Source of the DNA: Fidelibacterota bacterium
GTDB lineage: Bacteria; Fidelibacterota; Marinisomatia; Marinisomatales; SCKK01
Direction: 5' to 3'
DNA: 64,000 bases
Assembly (NCBI GenBank): GCA_004124475.1
Contig: SCKK01000007.1
Span: 1 to 64,000, forward strand
This document shows positions 52,650-61,489 of the stretch, one piece after another; within the stretch, counting starts at the first letter, position 1; each line of letters opens with the position of its first letter. Position numbers and translations under genes: made by a program. The notes under the pieces were generated by a model. It was not told the origin of the DNA. It searched no databases and saw nothing but the letters and a program-made list of their open reading frames with translations.

Positions 52650-53618
52650 TTGAAAAAGATAATTCCCATTGCAGACTTTAAACTGAATGCTGATATCCAG
52701 GGGTTTTACCTGTGCAAAGGGAAACATCTGCGCACGACCCGAGCCGGTGAATTATTCCTTGACCTTACACTACAGGACAAAACCGGAGAAATCGGGGGAA
52801 AGATATGGGACAGAGTATCCGACTTTGCGGACAAATTTAAAGCCGGTGATGCTGTGGCTGTTCGTGGAAGGGTGGAATCTTATCAGGATAAACTGCAACT
52901 TGTAATAGGTCGTATAAACAAAGCTTCCTTGTCCCGTTATGGGCGATATGGTTTTAAGGAAGAAGATCTTGTTCCCACCTCATCTTTGGACCCACAAAAA
53001 CTCTGGGCTGATATTGGTCAAGTAATCCAGAAAATGGACAATAAATTTCTTAAACGACTGATTACGGATATCTACAGGAAAAACAAAAAAACAATCCAGA
53101 ATATTCCAGCATCTATATCGATGCATTATCCCTACAGGACAGGCTTTCTGGAGCATGTTCATTCCATGGTTCAATCAGGGGAGCAATTGGCAAAACATTA
53201 TCAAGCGGATGTGGATCTTTTGCTTGCAGGGATTTTTCTACACGGAATCGGGAAGGTAAAGGAATTGTCTGATACTCTTATCCCTCAGTTCACCGATGAT
53301 GGAAACTTTATCGGTCATACTATACTCAGCAGAGATATGATTCGAGAGGCAGCAACAGGAATTAAAGGATTTCCTGAGGAACTTTTGATACAGTTAGAAC
53401 ATCTTGTCATTACTCACGAAGGTGTCTTTGGAGGTAGATATACTTCCAAAGCCAAGACTAAGGAAGCACTGCTTCTTCAATTTCTCGATCATATGGATAC
53501 CAAGTTGAACCTTTTTGACAGAGTGTTAAATGATGATTCTGAAGATGGAGACTGGACTTCCCACAGGAATTACTTTGGCGCCTCACTTTACAAGAGAAAA
53601 CCCAACAAGACTCACTAA
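52650..53618 (+). CDS. YhaM-like OB-fold/HD protein with a changed HD motif
   Basis: A 322-residue protein like the 3'-5' exoribonuclease YhaM. It starts at TTG 52650. The N-terminal OB fold covers about 10-95 (FYLCKGKHLRTTRAGELFLDLTLQDKTGEIGGKIW). The HD domain starts near 160 (RTGFLEHVHSM). In the metal-binding HD motif the aspartate is replaced: LH198-G199-IGKVKEL, where the family has LHDIGK, with GGA at 53244-53246. Activity may be lost. The 3' end overlaps the next gene by up to 89 bases. Confidence 0.85.
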   Translation: MKKIIPIADFKLNADIQGFYLCKGKHLRTTRAGELFLDLTLQDKTGEIGGKIWDRVSDFADKFKAGDAVAVRGRVESYQDKLQLVIGRINKASLSRYGRYGFKEEDLVPTSSLDPQKLWADIGQVIQKMDNKFLKRLITDIYRKNKKTIQNIPASISMHYPYRTGFLEHVHSMVQSGEQLAKHYQADVDLLLAGIFLHGIGKVKELSDTLIPQFTDDGNFIGHTILSRDMIREAATGIKGFPEELLIQLEHLVITHEGVFGGRYTSKAKTKEALLLQFLDHMDTKLNLFDRVLNDDSEDGDWTSHRNYFGASLYKRKPNKTH

Positions 53619-54129
53619 TCTAGCCAAAGCTGCCGTATTTACCAGTCTGGCAGTGGGAGCGGGATATGCCCTATTGCTTGTACCCAATGTGGAACTCATT
53701 ACGGCAATCGTGTTTACATCGGGAGTTTACTTGGGACCAAGGTGGGGAATGATCGTTGGTGCAACAGGGGAATTTATCTTCAGCGCTGCAAATCCCATGG
53801 GATCAGGACTGGTCTTTCCCCCTTTAATCATTTCGCAAATGCTCGGTATGGCGATAGCAGGATTGTCCGGCGGAATCCTCAGAAAATTTCTCATTAATTC
53901 CGTTTGGACAGTAGGTAGAAAGATTCTTTTGGGGTGTATAGGAGGATTGATCACTTTCATTTTCGATAGCCTCACAACGATCAGTTACCCAATTGCGGCA
54001 GGCTACGAACCGAAACAAACTGTGGCAATTTACCTGACAGGGATCGGTTTTATGGTTCTTCACCAGCTTTCTAATACAGTAATATTTGCAACGGCTCTCC
54101 CCAGAGTTTTCTCCAGAGTGAATGGATGA
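53545..54129 (+). CDS. ECF transporter S-component-like membrane protein
   Basis: Up to 199 residues with about five to six helices: LAKAAVFTSLAVGAGYALL, VELITAIVFTSGVYLGP, LVFPPLIISQMLGMAIAGL, KILLGCIGGLITFIFDSLTTI and GIGFMVLHQLSNTVIFATAL. GPRWGMIVGATGEFIFSAANPMG is typical of S components that give vitamin specificity to ECF ABC transporters. Possible starts are ATG 53530, 53545 or TTG 53575, all inside the YhaM-like gene. The partner ATPases are not in this window. A cobalamin- or cofactor-related substrate is inferred only from the nearby B12-controlled receptor. Confidence 0.7.
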   Translation: METGLPTGITLAPHFTRENPTRLTNLAKAAVFTSLAVGAGYALLLVPNVELITAIVFTSGVYLGPRWGMIVGATGEFIFSAANPMGSGLVFPPLIISQMLGMAIAGLSGGILRKFLINSVWTVGRKILLGCIGGLITFIFDSLTTISYPIAAGYEPKQTVAIYLTGIGFMVLHQLSNTVIFATALPRVFSRVNG

Positions 54130-55850
54130 AAAAATTCATGACATATTGGGTGATATTCACAATTGGAGGATGGGGATTTCTTTTCTCTCAGGATGAATTG
54201 GGTGTGGGGAAACTTCCATTTGATTGGAGTGGACATTGGGGCATTTACCACAGGTTTGGATACCCTGGTTGGGGGCAGGATTTAACTGATGGACCTTTAT
54301 TTTTGGATGGTACGTTTGTTTTTTGGCCGGCTCGTTATTCCTTCCCGTTTACTCAAGACTTTCAAATAAATGAGGATTCTAATTCTGAAACAAATATCTG
54401 GTATCGCCGGGGGGACTATGCCTTAGATGATTTTGCACTTGATATGAAATTCAAACGAAGTAAGGACCAATTTATTCGATTTCAGGGAGTGAAGAGAAAT
54501 TTTGAGGGAGAGGGTGCCTTTTTTGGCCCCATGAATAACCCCGGAGGCGCTATCCAGCAGAATTATAAATTGACTTACAATTTAAAGAATGATGACGAAA
54601 CCGGCTGGGAATTGGTCCTGGCATATTTTAAAACGAGCCATTCTATTCCAGCAGTTGTGTTTGGACAAGGTGTATTCCCGAATGAACCTTGGGAGAAAAG
54701 TGTGTCTCAAAGTGATAAAGTCGTAACAATGGGAGTTGCTCGATCCTACCATCGCGGCAATTTTCACGGCATGACAAGTTTTGGATTATTCTCACAGAGA
54801 TTGAAATTAATACCAAATTCCGGATTGCCCAATTGGAAAGGGGATATCGTCAGTTACTGGTTGACTCACGAGGGACAATTACCCCTTTCCTCTAGCATAG
54901 ATCTGACGACACAATTTTCAACCAAACAATCTTACCTCGACTCTGATAACCTTGGGTACCAGTTCAACAGAGAAGGAACTTTGACAATGGGATTCACGAA
55001 TCAGACAGAAGATGGTTCATCTCAAAGTCAATTGGGTCTGGGGTTTGTGGGGAATGAATGGAAACTTGTGGGGAGTGGTAAACTAAGCGGAAGTAATAGG
55101 TTTTTTACGATGTTCATAGATTTGAACCATGAATTTGTAAACCTCCCCAATCAGATGAGTGGCGCCCGGTTCCTCTCTGATCGGATTAATCTATATCCTG
55201 ATAGCAAAGCCACGTCTCAAATTCAGACCCGAGTTCACACTGGCATTAGTAAAATGTGGAAAAAAGGTTTGACGACAATTGGGGTGTTTCAGTCAACAAC
55301 AAGTCCTCACTATTATTTTCAATACGTTTCTTCTATTGATCTTGTAACGGTGAATAAAAGTACAGTACAGGGTGGTTTAGCAAAGTTTCGTTGGAATTAT
55401 TTCAGGAATTGGTGGTTGTCAGCGGAAGGATTAAGTTTTTTTCAGAGTGAGAAAGGGTGGGGACACGGGTTTCGACACGAAGGGGAAATCTCTCTTTCGT
55501 TTCAGGAAGATTTATTTAAAGGCAGACTGGATGCCCAGGTGCGATTGTGGGCAGATGTCTGGCTGGGTAGAGACGCAAGTTTCGTATGGGATCCCTTTAT
55601 TTTCATCGGGTATTATAAAACACAAGATAACAACCTACCCCCGGATCAAAGAGTCCTGAATTTGGAAATCAGAGGCATCATCTCTTCCCGGTTCGAAATT
55701 TCCTATACCATGCTCAACGTGTTGAAGATTGTGGAAATGTGGTCCGGGAGAAAAATAGGAAAGGGAGAAACAGAATTTACAGCTTCTCCCTTGTTTCCTG
55801 AATTGGGTCGTCTGGCATACCTCACCTTCCGGTGGGACTTAAGCGACTAA
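54126..55850 (+). CDS. Predicted outer-membrane beta-barrel protein of unknown function
   Basis: A 574-residue exported protein with a signal peptide (MKKFMTYWVIFTIGGWGFLFS, about 1-21). It has alternating aromatic/polar strands through the whole length (for example WGIYHRFGYPGWGQD, WELVLAYFKTS, KVVTMGVARSYHRG, SFFQSEKGWGHGFRHEGEISLSF). It ends in LAYLTFRWDLSD, which resembles a barrel's last strand. No family was recognised. The start overlaps the preceding gene by four bases, so it is probably coexpressed with the S component. Its end overlaps the end of the TonB receptor by four bases, tail to tail. Confidence 0.75.
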   Translation: MKKFMTYWVIFTIGGWGFLFSQDELGVGKLPFDWSGHWGIYHRFGYPGWGQDLTDGPLFLDGTFVFWPARYSFPFTQDFQINEDSNSETNIWYRRGDYALDDFALDMKFKRSKDQFIRFQGVKRNFEGEGAFFGPMNNPGGAIQQNYKLTYNLKNDDETGWELVLAYFKTSHSIPAVVFGQGVFPNEPWEKSVSQSDKVVTMGVARSYHRGNFHGMTSFGLFSQRLKLIPNSGLPNWKGDIVSYWLTHEGQLPLSSSIDLTTQFSTKQSYLDSDNLGYQFNREGTLTMGFTNQTEDGSSQSQLGLGFVGNEWKLVGSGKLSGSNRFFTMFIDLNHEFVNLPNQMSGARFLSDRINLYPDSKATSQIQTRVHTGISKMWKKGLTTIGVFQSTTSPHYYFQYVSSIDLVTVNKSTVQGGLAKFRWNYFRNWWLSAEGLSFFQSEKGWGHGFRHEGEISLSFQEDLFKGRLDAQVRLWADVWLGRDASFVWDPFIFIGYYKTQDNNLPPDQRVLNLEIRGIISSRFEISYTMLNVLKIVEMWSGRKIGKGETEFTASPLFPELGRLAYLTFRWDLSD

Positions 55851-57940
55851 GGAATTTCAATCGTCAGTCTTGAATAGAGTGTTCTCCCCGGTTCAGGATA
55901 TCCGTAAACAGACTCCTGACTTTTATGATCTTGTAAATTCTTTACTCCCATACTAAAAATTGGTCTGATTCCTGTGATTTCAGTACTTGTGTAAGTTATG
56001 GAAAAATCCAACCGGTCGTAGGATTTCAATTCCACAGCGTCATAAAATTGGCTATATGTGAATCTTCTCCTTCCGTAAAACCTGTAATTCAGATTGACTT
56101 GTAATGATTTTATCCGCCAGGATATTTCTGCCCAATGTGAAACAGCCGGAACATAGAGGAGTCGTTTTCCCCAATCATCCCCTTTTGACAAGTTTCGACT
56201 TTCATTTTGATCGGACGTGAACTTGAATAGTATGGGAAATTTCACGGGCACATAATCAACCGACAAAGATACCCCGTAAGACTCTGTTCTATTGAGGTTA
56301 ACGGGTGAATAAGTCCAATCAGGATTTGGGACCCATTGTATCAGGTTTTGTGTATAGAAATGATAACCACGGAAAGTGAGTTGAAGAGCATCCGATTGAA
56401 AGGGTGTTATTTTGATTGCAAGATCTGAGGACGATCCCTCTTCCGGTTTGAGGTTTGGATTTCCTTTCGAACCGTATGCATCTACCCAGTAAAGGTCATT
56501 GAAAGTGGGGTTACGGTAGCTGGTACCTATATTCAAAAGTAAAGCTTTGAGGGTGCGAATATGTGGTTTCAATATAAATCCCAAGCTTCCGGTAGTTATG
56601 GTTCCATCGGATTTTCCGTTCCATTCGGTACGAATTGTGGACGTGACCTGGATACTTGGCTTAAGTTGAAATTGACCTAACCAGCCCACGGATTCGAAAT
56701 CGTTTTTATGTTTTCCCGCATCATCACTTTTTATGCGATTTGCAGATCCATCTAAAATAATATTATGGCGGATTCGTCCATTCGCCGAGAATCGATGGAT
56801 AATTCGCAAACGAGTCGAGAAAACTTTATGTTTTGAATCGGTCGTCCAGTCTGGATCTGTATAGTGTTCATTTGTTTGTACAGCGCCAAAGAGAATTTCG
56901 GTCTGACCAAAACGGGAAAGTCCGCGAAGTGTCAGAATATGAAATTCATCACGATTGGTTTTTCTCGCCAGAGGAGAAGGGAATTGGAGGGAACCTGATA
57001 TTCCTCGATCAGTATTATTCCAGAGTGAAAACAGGTGAGCATTCCACATTTCTCCTAATGGCAGATATGCCTGGACTCCATATGATTTTTGACTGAAGTT
57101 GTTGTTATCACGGAAATCGCCTTCATTTTCATACGAATTCCCATAGAGAGCACCGTTTACATTTCGATAAGAAAAAGCGCCTCTTCCACTGACGCCCCTT
57201 TCCCCAAATTCTCCGATTTTTGTCTCAATGAAGGAAGAGAATTGTTGGTCAGTGATTAGATTAATCACACCCCCCATTGCATTGGAGCCATATAAGGATG
57301 AACCGTGACCCCAATAATATTCGCCCTGACTGAAAAGGTTGGCAGGAAGCGTACTGAAATCAAAGGTACCGTTTTGCAACGAATTCAATGGGAGTCCATC
57401 CATCATCACTAAAATGTGTTCACCATATCCCGTGGGGGAAGCGGTTGTCTTTAACCCAGCAGCTCCACCGTAATCCTTTATCTGGATTCCCATTCGGTCG
57501 AGTTGGTCTCCAACACTGTTGCCGGAGGAAGGAAACCCCTGGATATTAAATGTCTGATGGACAACGGGTATGTTAAGTGATTCTTTCGCATACAGGTTTC
57601 CAACAACGTTTACGGGATCGAATGAATAAACCTTTTCTTCAAGCACAACGGTGATGTTTTGATGATTACCCTCTGATAGAGTAATTTCTAAAGGAAGATA
57701 GGCTGAGTGAGTAATTTTCAGGATTGTTGTTTTGGTTCCATCAGCTTTGATGAAAAACCGACCATCCTGATTCGTTGTTGTGCCGAAACTATCTTCTGCT
57801 ATGTAAACTTCAGCAAAAGGAATCGGCTTTCCGTTTTCGTCAGTAACCTTTCCTATAAAGAAGCTGTTGGCGAAGATATTCCCCAAATTGAGGAAGAATA
57901 AAGTAAAAATGTAGTAGGTTAACCTTGAGGTTTTTTTCAT
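55847..57940 (-). CDS. TonB-dependent receptor under cobalamin riboswitch, BtuB-like
   Basis: A 697-residue outer-membrane receptor, likely for cobalamin or a corrinoid. A signal peptide (about 1-25) precedes a carboxypeptidase-regulatory-like domain (GKVTDENGKPIPFAEVYIAEDS, about 30-110). The plug follows, with LVMMDGLPLN, SLYGSNAMGGVINLIT and the usual TonB-box region around residue 115. The barrel ends in RTLYSRLTIEIP. The start ATG 57938-57940 has GGGAAAGGAGAG upstream. Cobalamin specificity rests on the riboswitch, not on pocket residues. The cobalamin-using mutase is also in this window. Confidence 0.9.
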   Translation of the reverse strand: MKKTSRLTYYIFTLFFLNLGNIFANSFFIGKVTDENGKPIPFAEVYIAEDSFGTTTNQDGRFFIKADGTKTTILKITHSAYLPLEITLSEGNHQNITVVLEEKVYSFDPVNVVGNLYAKESLNIPVVHQTFNIQGFPSSGNSVGDQLDRMGIQIKDYGGAAGLKTTASPTGYGEHILVMMDGLPLNSLQNGTFDFSTLPANLFSQGEYYWGHGSSLYGSNAMGGVINLITDQQFSSFIETKIGEFGERGVSGRGAFSYRNVNGALYGNSYENEGDFRDNNNFSQKSYGVQAYLPLGEMWNAHLFSLWNNTDRGISGSLQFPSPLARKTNRDEFHILTLRGLSRFGQTEILFGAVQTNEHYTDPDWTTDSKHKVFSTRLRIIHRFSANGRIRHNIILDGSANRIKSDDAGKHKNDFESVGWLGQFQLKPSIQVTSTIRTEWNGKSDGTITTGSLGFILKPHIRTLKALLLNIGTSYRNPTFNDLYWVDAYGSKGNPNLKPEEGSSSDLAIKITPFQSDALQLTFRGYHFYTQNLIQWVPNPDWTYSPVNLNRTESYGVSLSVDYVPVKFPILFKFTSDQNESRNLSKGDDWGKRLLYVPAVSHWAEISWRIKSLQVNLNYRFYGRRRFTYSQFYDAVELKSYDRLDFSITYTSTEITGIRPIFSMGVKNLQDHKSQESVYGYPEPGRTLYSRLTIEIP

Positions 57941-57969
57941 GATTCTCTCCTTTCCCTCGAAAGATTTGT

Positions 57970-57985
57970 CCCGTTACATTACGGG
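57970..57985. repeat. CCCGTTACATTACGGG palindrome in the receptor leader
   Basis: An inverted repeat of 5 bp arms between riboswitch and ribosome site on the minus strand. It may be part of the expression platform, or one more TCCCG-type dispersed palindrome. Confidence 0.6.
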
Positions 57986-57996
57986 TGTTTGAGAAT

Positions 57997-58160
57997 ATCA
58001 GTTTTGTAGGTTTCCTGACTTATGCCTCATAGGATAACTTCCGCCTTCTCATCCCGATTATTTTCGGAACAATGGCCTTCACATTGGGGAAGGAAGCTCC
58101 TAAGCAATTACAGTAGCGGGGCTGTACCCGATTTTCACGGGTTTCTCTCTCAAAACTGAT
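57997..58160 (-). promoter_or_regulatory. Cobalamin riboswitch
   Basis: On the minus strand ATCAGTTTTG (58151-58160) pairs with CAAAACTGAT (57997-58006) as the closing stem. Inside lie AGCCCCGCTACTGT (58110-58123), AGGCGGAAG and AAGTCAGGAAACCTAC (the B12 box, 58006-58021), in the order of the AdoCbl class. It precedes the TonB receptor gene by about 57 bases. The regulated gene should be turned down when cobalamin is plentiful. Confidence 0.93.
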
Positions 58161-58272
58161 CTGTCAATAGGCAGGTAAACTTATCTAATTATCGACGTTG
58201 ATGTCAAGGCTTTTACCTTGATTTGCTGGAAGGGTCAGAATAAATTTCCACAGCTTTACTTGAACCAAATTT

Positions 58273-59088
58273 ATGGAGAATTCAAACTTATACGTAAATG
58301 TATCGGTAGCCAACATATATGGAGAGGCAGCTTTTACTTCCGAAGTGGTTACTCAAGCCCTGTTGGGGGAAAGCCTCGAAGTTTTAAAAATTGAGGGTGA
58401 ATGGGCTTTTGTTAAACAGTGGGACAACTATGAAGGGTGGATTAATCAATTTTTCACGGTTACACCGAATTCGGAGTTTCTGAGAAGAATAGATGGGAAT
58501 TCTAAAATTATTGTGGGGGATCTTTTCGGGGTGGTTTGTAAAGAACCAAATTCTTCATCGACAATTATTCGAGATCTTGTCTATGGAAACAATCTTCCCA
58601 TTTTAGAGAATAAGAATGAATGGATGCAGGTCCTTCTCCCAAATGGAGAGAAGGGGTGGACGTCTGTAAAACCGCAAGATTTTTCAGCAAATGACATGCG
58701 TCATTATTTGGTTCAGGAAGCGAGTCGGTTTATAGGCATTCAATATTTTTGGGGAGGAAAATCACCAAAAGGATTTGACTGTTCCGGTTTCGTACAAACG
58801 GTGATGAAATCTGCCGGAATCCATTTACCAAGAGATACCCAGATGCAAGAAGACTGTGTAAAATTAGAATCAATTCCTTATGCAAAACATCAGAAGGGGG
58901 ATTTGATTTTTTTCTCCAATAATAAAGATTGGGTTAATCATGTAGCAATTTCAACAGGTGGAGATAAATTCATCCATTGTTCCGGTTTTGTAAAAATTGC
59001 AAGTTTTGATAAAGATGACCGTTTATATGATGATCAGTTGAGTAAAACCGTCACATCCGTAAAAAGCATTAAAAGGCGGTGCCATTGA
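58273..59088 (+). CDS. SH3-NlpC/P60 cell-wall peptidase
   Basis: A 271-residue protein with two SH3-like domains (about 6-65 and 75-135) followed by an NlpC/P60 peptidase. The peptidase active site shows C170 in KGFDCSGFVQ, H223 in WVNHVAIS and H235 in KFIHCSGF. It hydrolyses peptidoglycan stem peptides. No signal peptide was clear, as the sequence starts MENSNLYVNVSV. The gene may have a longer unseen start, or the protein may act in the cytoplasm, for example in muropeptide recycling. Confidence 0.9.
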   Translation: MENSNLYVNVSVANIYGEAAFTSEVVTQALLGESLEVLKIEGEWAFVKQWDNYEGWINQFFTVTPNSEFLRRIDGNSKIIVGDLFGVVCKEPNSSSTIIRDLVYGNNLPILENKNEWMQVLLPNGEKGWTSVKPQDFSANDMRHYLVQEASRFIGIQYFWGGKSPKGFDCSGFVQTVMKSAGIHLPRDTQMQEDCVKLESIPYAKHQKGDLIFFSNNKDWVNHVAISTGGDKFIHCSGFVKIASFDKDDRLYDDQLSKTVTSVKSIKRRCH

Positions 59089-59624
59089 GGAGATTACGGC
59101 GAAATGGTAACTCTATTTTAAACCGTGAGGTTCTGGTTCTTAATCAGAATTATCATCCCTTGCAGGTTTGTACAGCTAAACGGGCAATCTGTCTGGTATA
59201 TTTAGGGAAAGTTGTTGTGGTTGAAAACTACCGGAACATTATTCATTCTCCAAGTACTGTTCTTCATCTGCCCAGTGTCGTTCGGCTTGACAAATATGTA
59301 CATGTGAATGGAAGTGAAATTGTTTTGACACGGAAAAATATATTGAAACGGGACAAACACCAGTGTCAATATTGCGGTCGGAAAAGTGTACCGATGACCA
59401 TAGATCATATTATTCCCAAGGAACGGGGAGGGAGAGATACATGGACTAATTTGGTCTGTTGTTGTCATGCCTGTAACCGAAAGAAAGGAAACCGAACTCT
59501 GCATGAATCAGGTTTAAGTTTGCTTAAAAAACCGATGAAACCTACCCGAATACACTACATCCAGCAATTTGTGAAAAAAGAACAATCCTCCTGGCGTCCT
59601 TACCTCTACATGGAACCGATTTAA
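59079..59624 (+). CDS. HNH endonuclease
   Basis: A 181-residue HNH nuclease. Zinc/metal ligands are CQYCGRK and CHACNRKKGN, and the HNH core is TIDHIIPKERGGRDTWTNLVCCCHAC. LVLNQNYHPLQVCTAKRAICLVYLGKV is typical of this branch. The gene starts at GTG 59079 (or TTG 59085), inside the end of the NlpC gene by 10 bases. Whether it acts in restriction or repair is unknown. Confidence 0.9.
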   Translation: MPLRRLRRNGNSILNREVLVLNQNYHPLQVCTAKRAICLVYLGKVVVVENYRNIIHSPSTVLHLPSVVRLDKYVHVNGSEIVLTRKNILKRDKHQCQYCGRKSVPMTIDHIIPKERGGRDTWTNLVCCCHACNRKKGNRTLHESGLSLLKKPMKPTRIHYIQQFVKKEQSSWRPYLYMEPI

Positions 59625-59669
59625 AGGAAGGACATAGCTGCGAATAAAAAAAAAGAAGTGGAGTGACGC

Positions 59670-59788
59670 TCCGCAGGAGTCCCTCCGGGACAGTACTCCA
59701 TGTAAGGCAGTAAACATTTCCAATGAATCCTGTGGAGAAATTCCCTGCCTGACTCCGATTTAATCGGGGCAGGCGATACAGTTAAATA
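59670..59788. repeat. Composite palindrome block before trpS
   Basis: TCCGCAGGAGTCCCTCCGGGA near 59670. Then AATCCTGTGGAGAAATTCCC and TGCCTGACTCCGATT facing AATCGGGGCAGGC end in GATACAGTTAAATAA, directly abutting trpS. The second half resembles blocks at 11381-11429 and 52067-52129. Confidence 0.65.
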
Positions 59789-59789
59789 A

Positions 59790-60770
59790 ATGCATCGAAA
59801 ACGTATTTTAAGTGGCATACAACCATCCGGGAATCTCCATCTGGGAAATTATTTTGGTATGATGAAACGGATGATTGAATACCAGGAGACAAATGAGCTT
59901 TTCTGCTTCTTGGTGAATTATCATGCGATAACCACTATCACCAATAGTGAATTACTGAGGCAGAACACTTTTAAGGCTGCCTGTGATTTTCTTGCTCTGG
60001 GATTGGATCCTGATAAGGCAATTTTCTGGGTTCAAAGTGACGTCCCTGAAGTAACGGAATTGACCTGGTTGTTGAATAATACCACAAGCGTTGGGCTTTT
60101 GGAAAGAGCCCATTCATACAAAGATAAAATAGCAAAAGGATTTAGACCAAACCATGGTCTGTTCAGCTATCCGGTGTTAATGGCGGCTGATATTTTGCTC
60201 TTTGGAGGAGAAGCCGTTCCTGTGGGGAAAGACCAAAAACAACACTTAGAGATTACACGGGATATTGCTATCCGTTTTAACAAAACTTTTGGCGAAACAT
60301 TCATCATTCCGGAATCGCTTATTGAAAATGACACGGGTCTCATTCCTGGTATCGATGGACAGAAAATGTCCAAGTCGTATAAAAATACCATCGAAATTTT
60401 TTGTGAGAAGGATGTACTTGCCAAAAAAGTGATGAGTATTGTCACCAACAAAACACCCATAAATGAGGCCAAGGAGACGGAAAATAGTACCCTGTTTCAG
60501 GTTTATTCTCTGTTTCTTAATGATGAAGATAAAAAGGAATTGGAAGACCGATTTCGTACACCTGGGTTGGGATATGGAAAAGTAAAAAAGGAACTTATTG
60601 AAATTATTTGGAATTATTTTAATCCTTATCGTATTAAACGAGAGAAGCTGTTAAATGACAAATCTTACGTTGTAAAAATTTTAAAAGAAGGAGCTGAAAA
60701 AGCACGGAGTGTTGGTAAGTCCTTCCTGGAACTGGCGAGGAAAAATGTTGGGTTAAACTATCAGGAATAA
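59790..60770 (+). CDS. trpS: Tryptophanyl-tRNA synthetase
   Basis: A class I aminoacyl-tRNA synthetase that charges tRNA-Trp, 326 residues. ATP-binding SGIQPSGNLHLGNYFG stands for the HIGH motif, and GQKMSKSYKN is KMSKS. PVLMAADILLFGGEAVPVGKDQKQHLEITRDIA is characteristic. The start directly follows the repeat block. The TAA overlaps the scpA ATG. Confidence 0.97.
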   Translation: MHRKRILSGIQPSGNLHLGNYFGMMKRMIEYQETNELFCFLVNYHAITTITNSELLRQNTFKAACDFLALGLDPDKAIFWVQSDVPEVTELTWLLNNTTSVGLLERAHSYKDKIAKGFRPNHGLFSYPVLMAADILLFGGEAVPVGKDQKQHLEITRDIAIRFNKTFGETFIIPESLIENDTGLIPGIDGQKMSKSYKNTIEIFCEKDVLAKKVMSIVTNKTPINEAKETENSTLFQVYSLFLNDEDKKELEDRFRTPGLGYGKVKKELIEIIWNYFNPYRIKREKLLNDKSYVVKILKEGAEKARSVGKSFLELARKNVGLNYQE

Positions 60771-61489
60771 TGCAATACGAAGTTCAATTAAATAATTTCC
60801 AGGGTCCTCTTGATTTGCTTCTGTTTTTCATTCGCAGGGATGAGATTGATATCATGGATATACCCATTGCCAGCATCACACAAGAATATTTAGAGTATAT
60901 GGAAGCTCTACAAACTTTGAATGTAGCGATTGCAGGAGAGTTTATAGTGATGGCTGCAACCTTGATGAGAATTAAGGCTAAAATGCTGCTCCCGAAGATT
61001 CATGGCGAGGAGGATGAAGATTTTGAAGACCCAAGGACAGAATTGATGCACCGGTTATTGGAATATCAGCAATTTAAAGTTGCCTCGGGAAATTTAGGCT
61101 TGATGTTAGAGACACATAGCAGTCAATTCCCGAGGTCTGTCTCTTTGAATTATGATAATTCAGAGGGCGATGCGACCTATTATCTTGAGGAAGTTTCGCT
61201 TTTCAACTTGGTGCAACTTTTCAAAAACCTAATAGAAAATCTTCCCCCGGTAATTGAGTTAATAACAGCCCGAGAGGAGATTCACGTCAGAGAACAAATT
61301 GCCTTTATACTGTCAAAGTTTGTTGAAAAAAATCGATATTTGTTTTCTGAATTATTCCCTTTCTTCAAAACAAAGCAGGAAGTAATCACAGCATTTTTGG
61401 CTATTCTTGAGATGATAAAGTCAAAACAGATTCAGGTATTACAAAAGGGGGTATTCGGGGAGATTGTATTAGAACGATCTGAAGCATAG
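60770..61489 (+). CDS. scpA: Segregation and condensation protein A
   Basis: The kleisin subunit of the SMC-ScpAB chromosome-organising complex. It is 239 residues, with the N-terminal FQGPLDLLLFFIRRDEIDIMDIPIASITQEYLEYM and MRIKAKMLLPK. A C-terminal winged helix follows (FSELFPFFKTKQEVITAFLAILEMIKSKQIQVLQ). Start and stop overlap the neighbouring genes by one base each, so trpS, scpA and scpB are translationally coupled. Confidence 0.96.
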   Translation: MQYEVQLNNFQGPLDLLLFFIRRDEIDIMDIPIASITQEYLEYMEALQTLNVAIAGEFIVMAATLMRIKAKMLLPKIHGEEDEDFEDPRTELMHRLLEYQQFKVASGNLGLMLETHSSQFPRSVSLNYDNSEGDATYYLEEVSLFNLVQLFKNLIENLPPVIELITAREEIHVREQIAFILSKFVEKNRYLFSELFPFFKTKQEVITAFLAILEMIKSKQIQVLQKGVFGEIVLERSEA

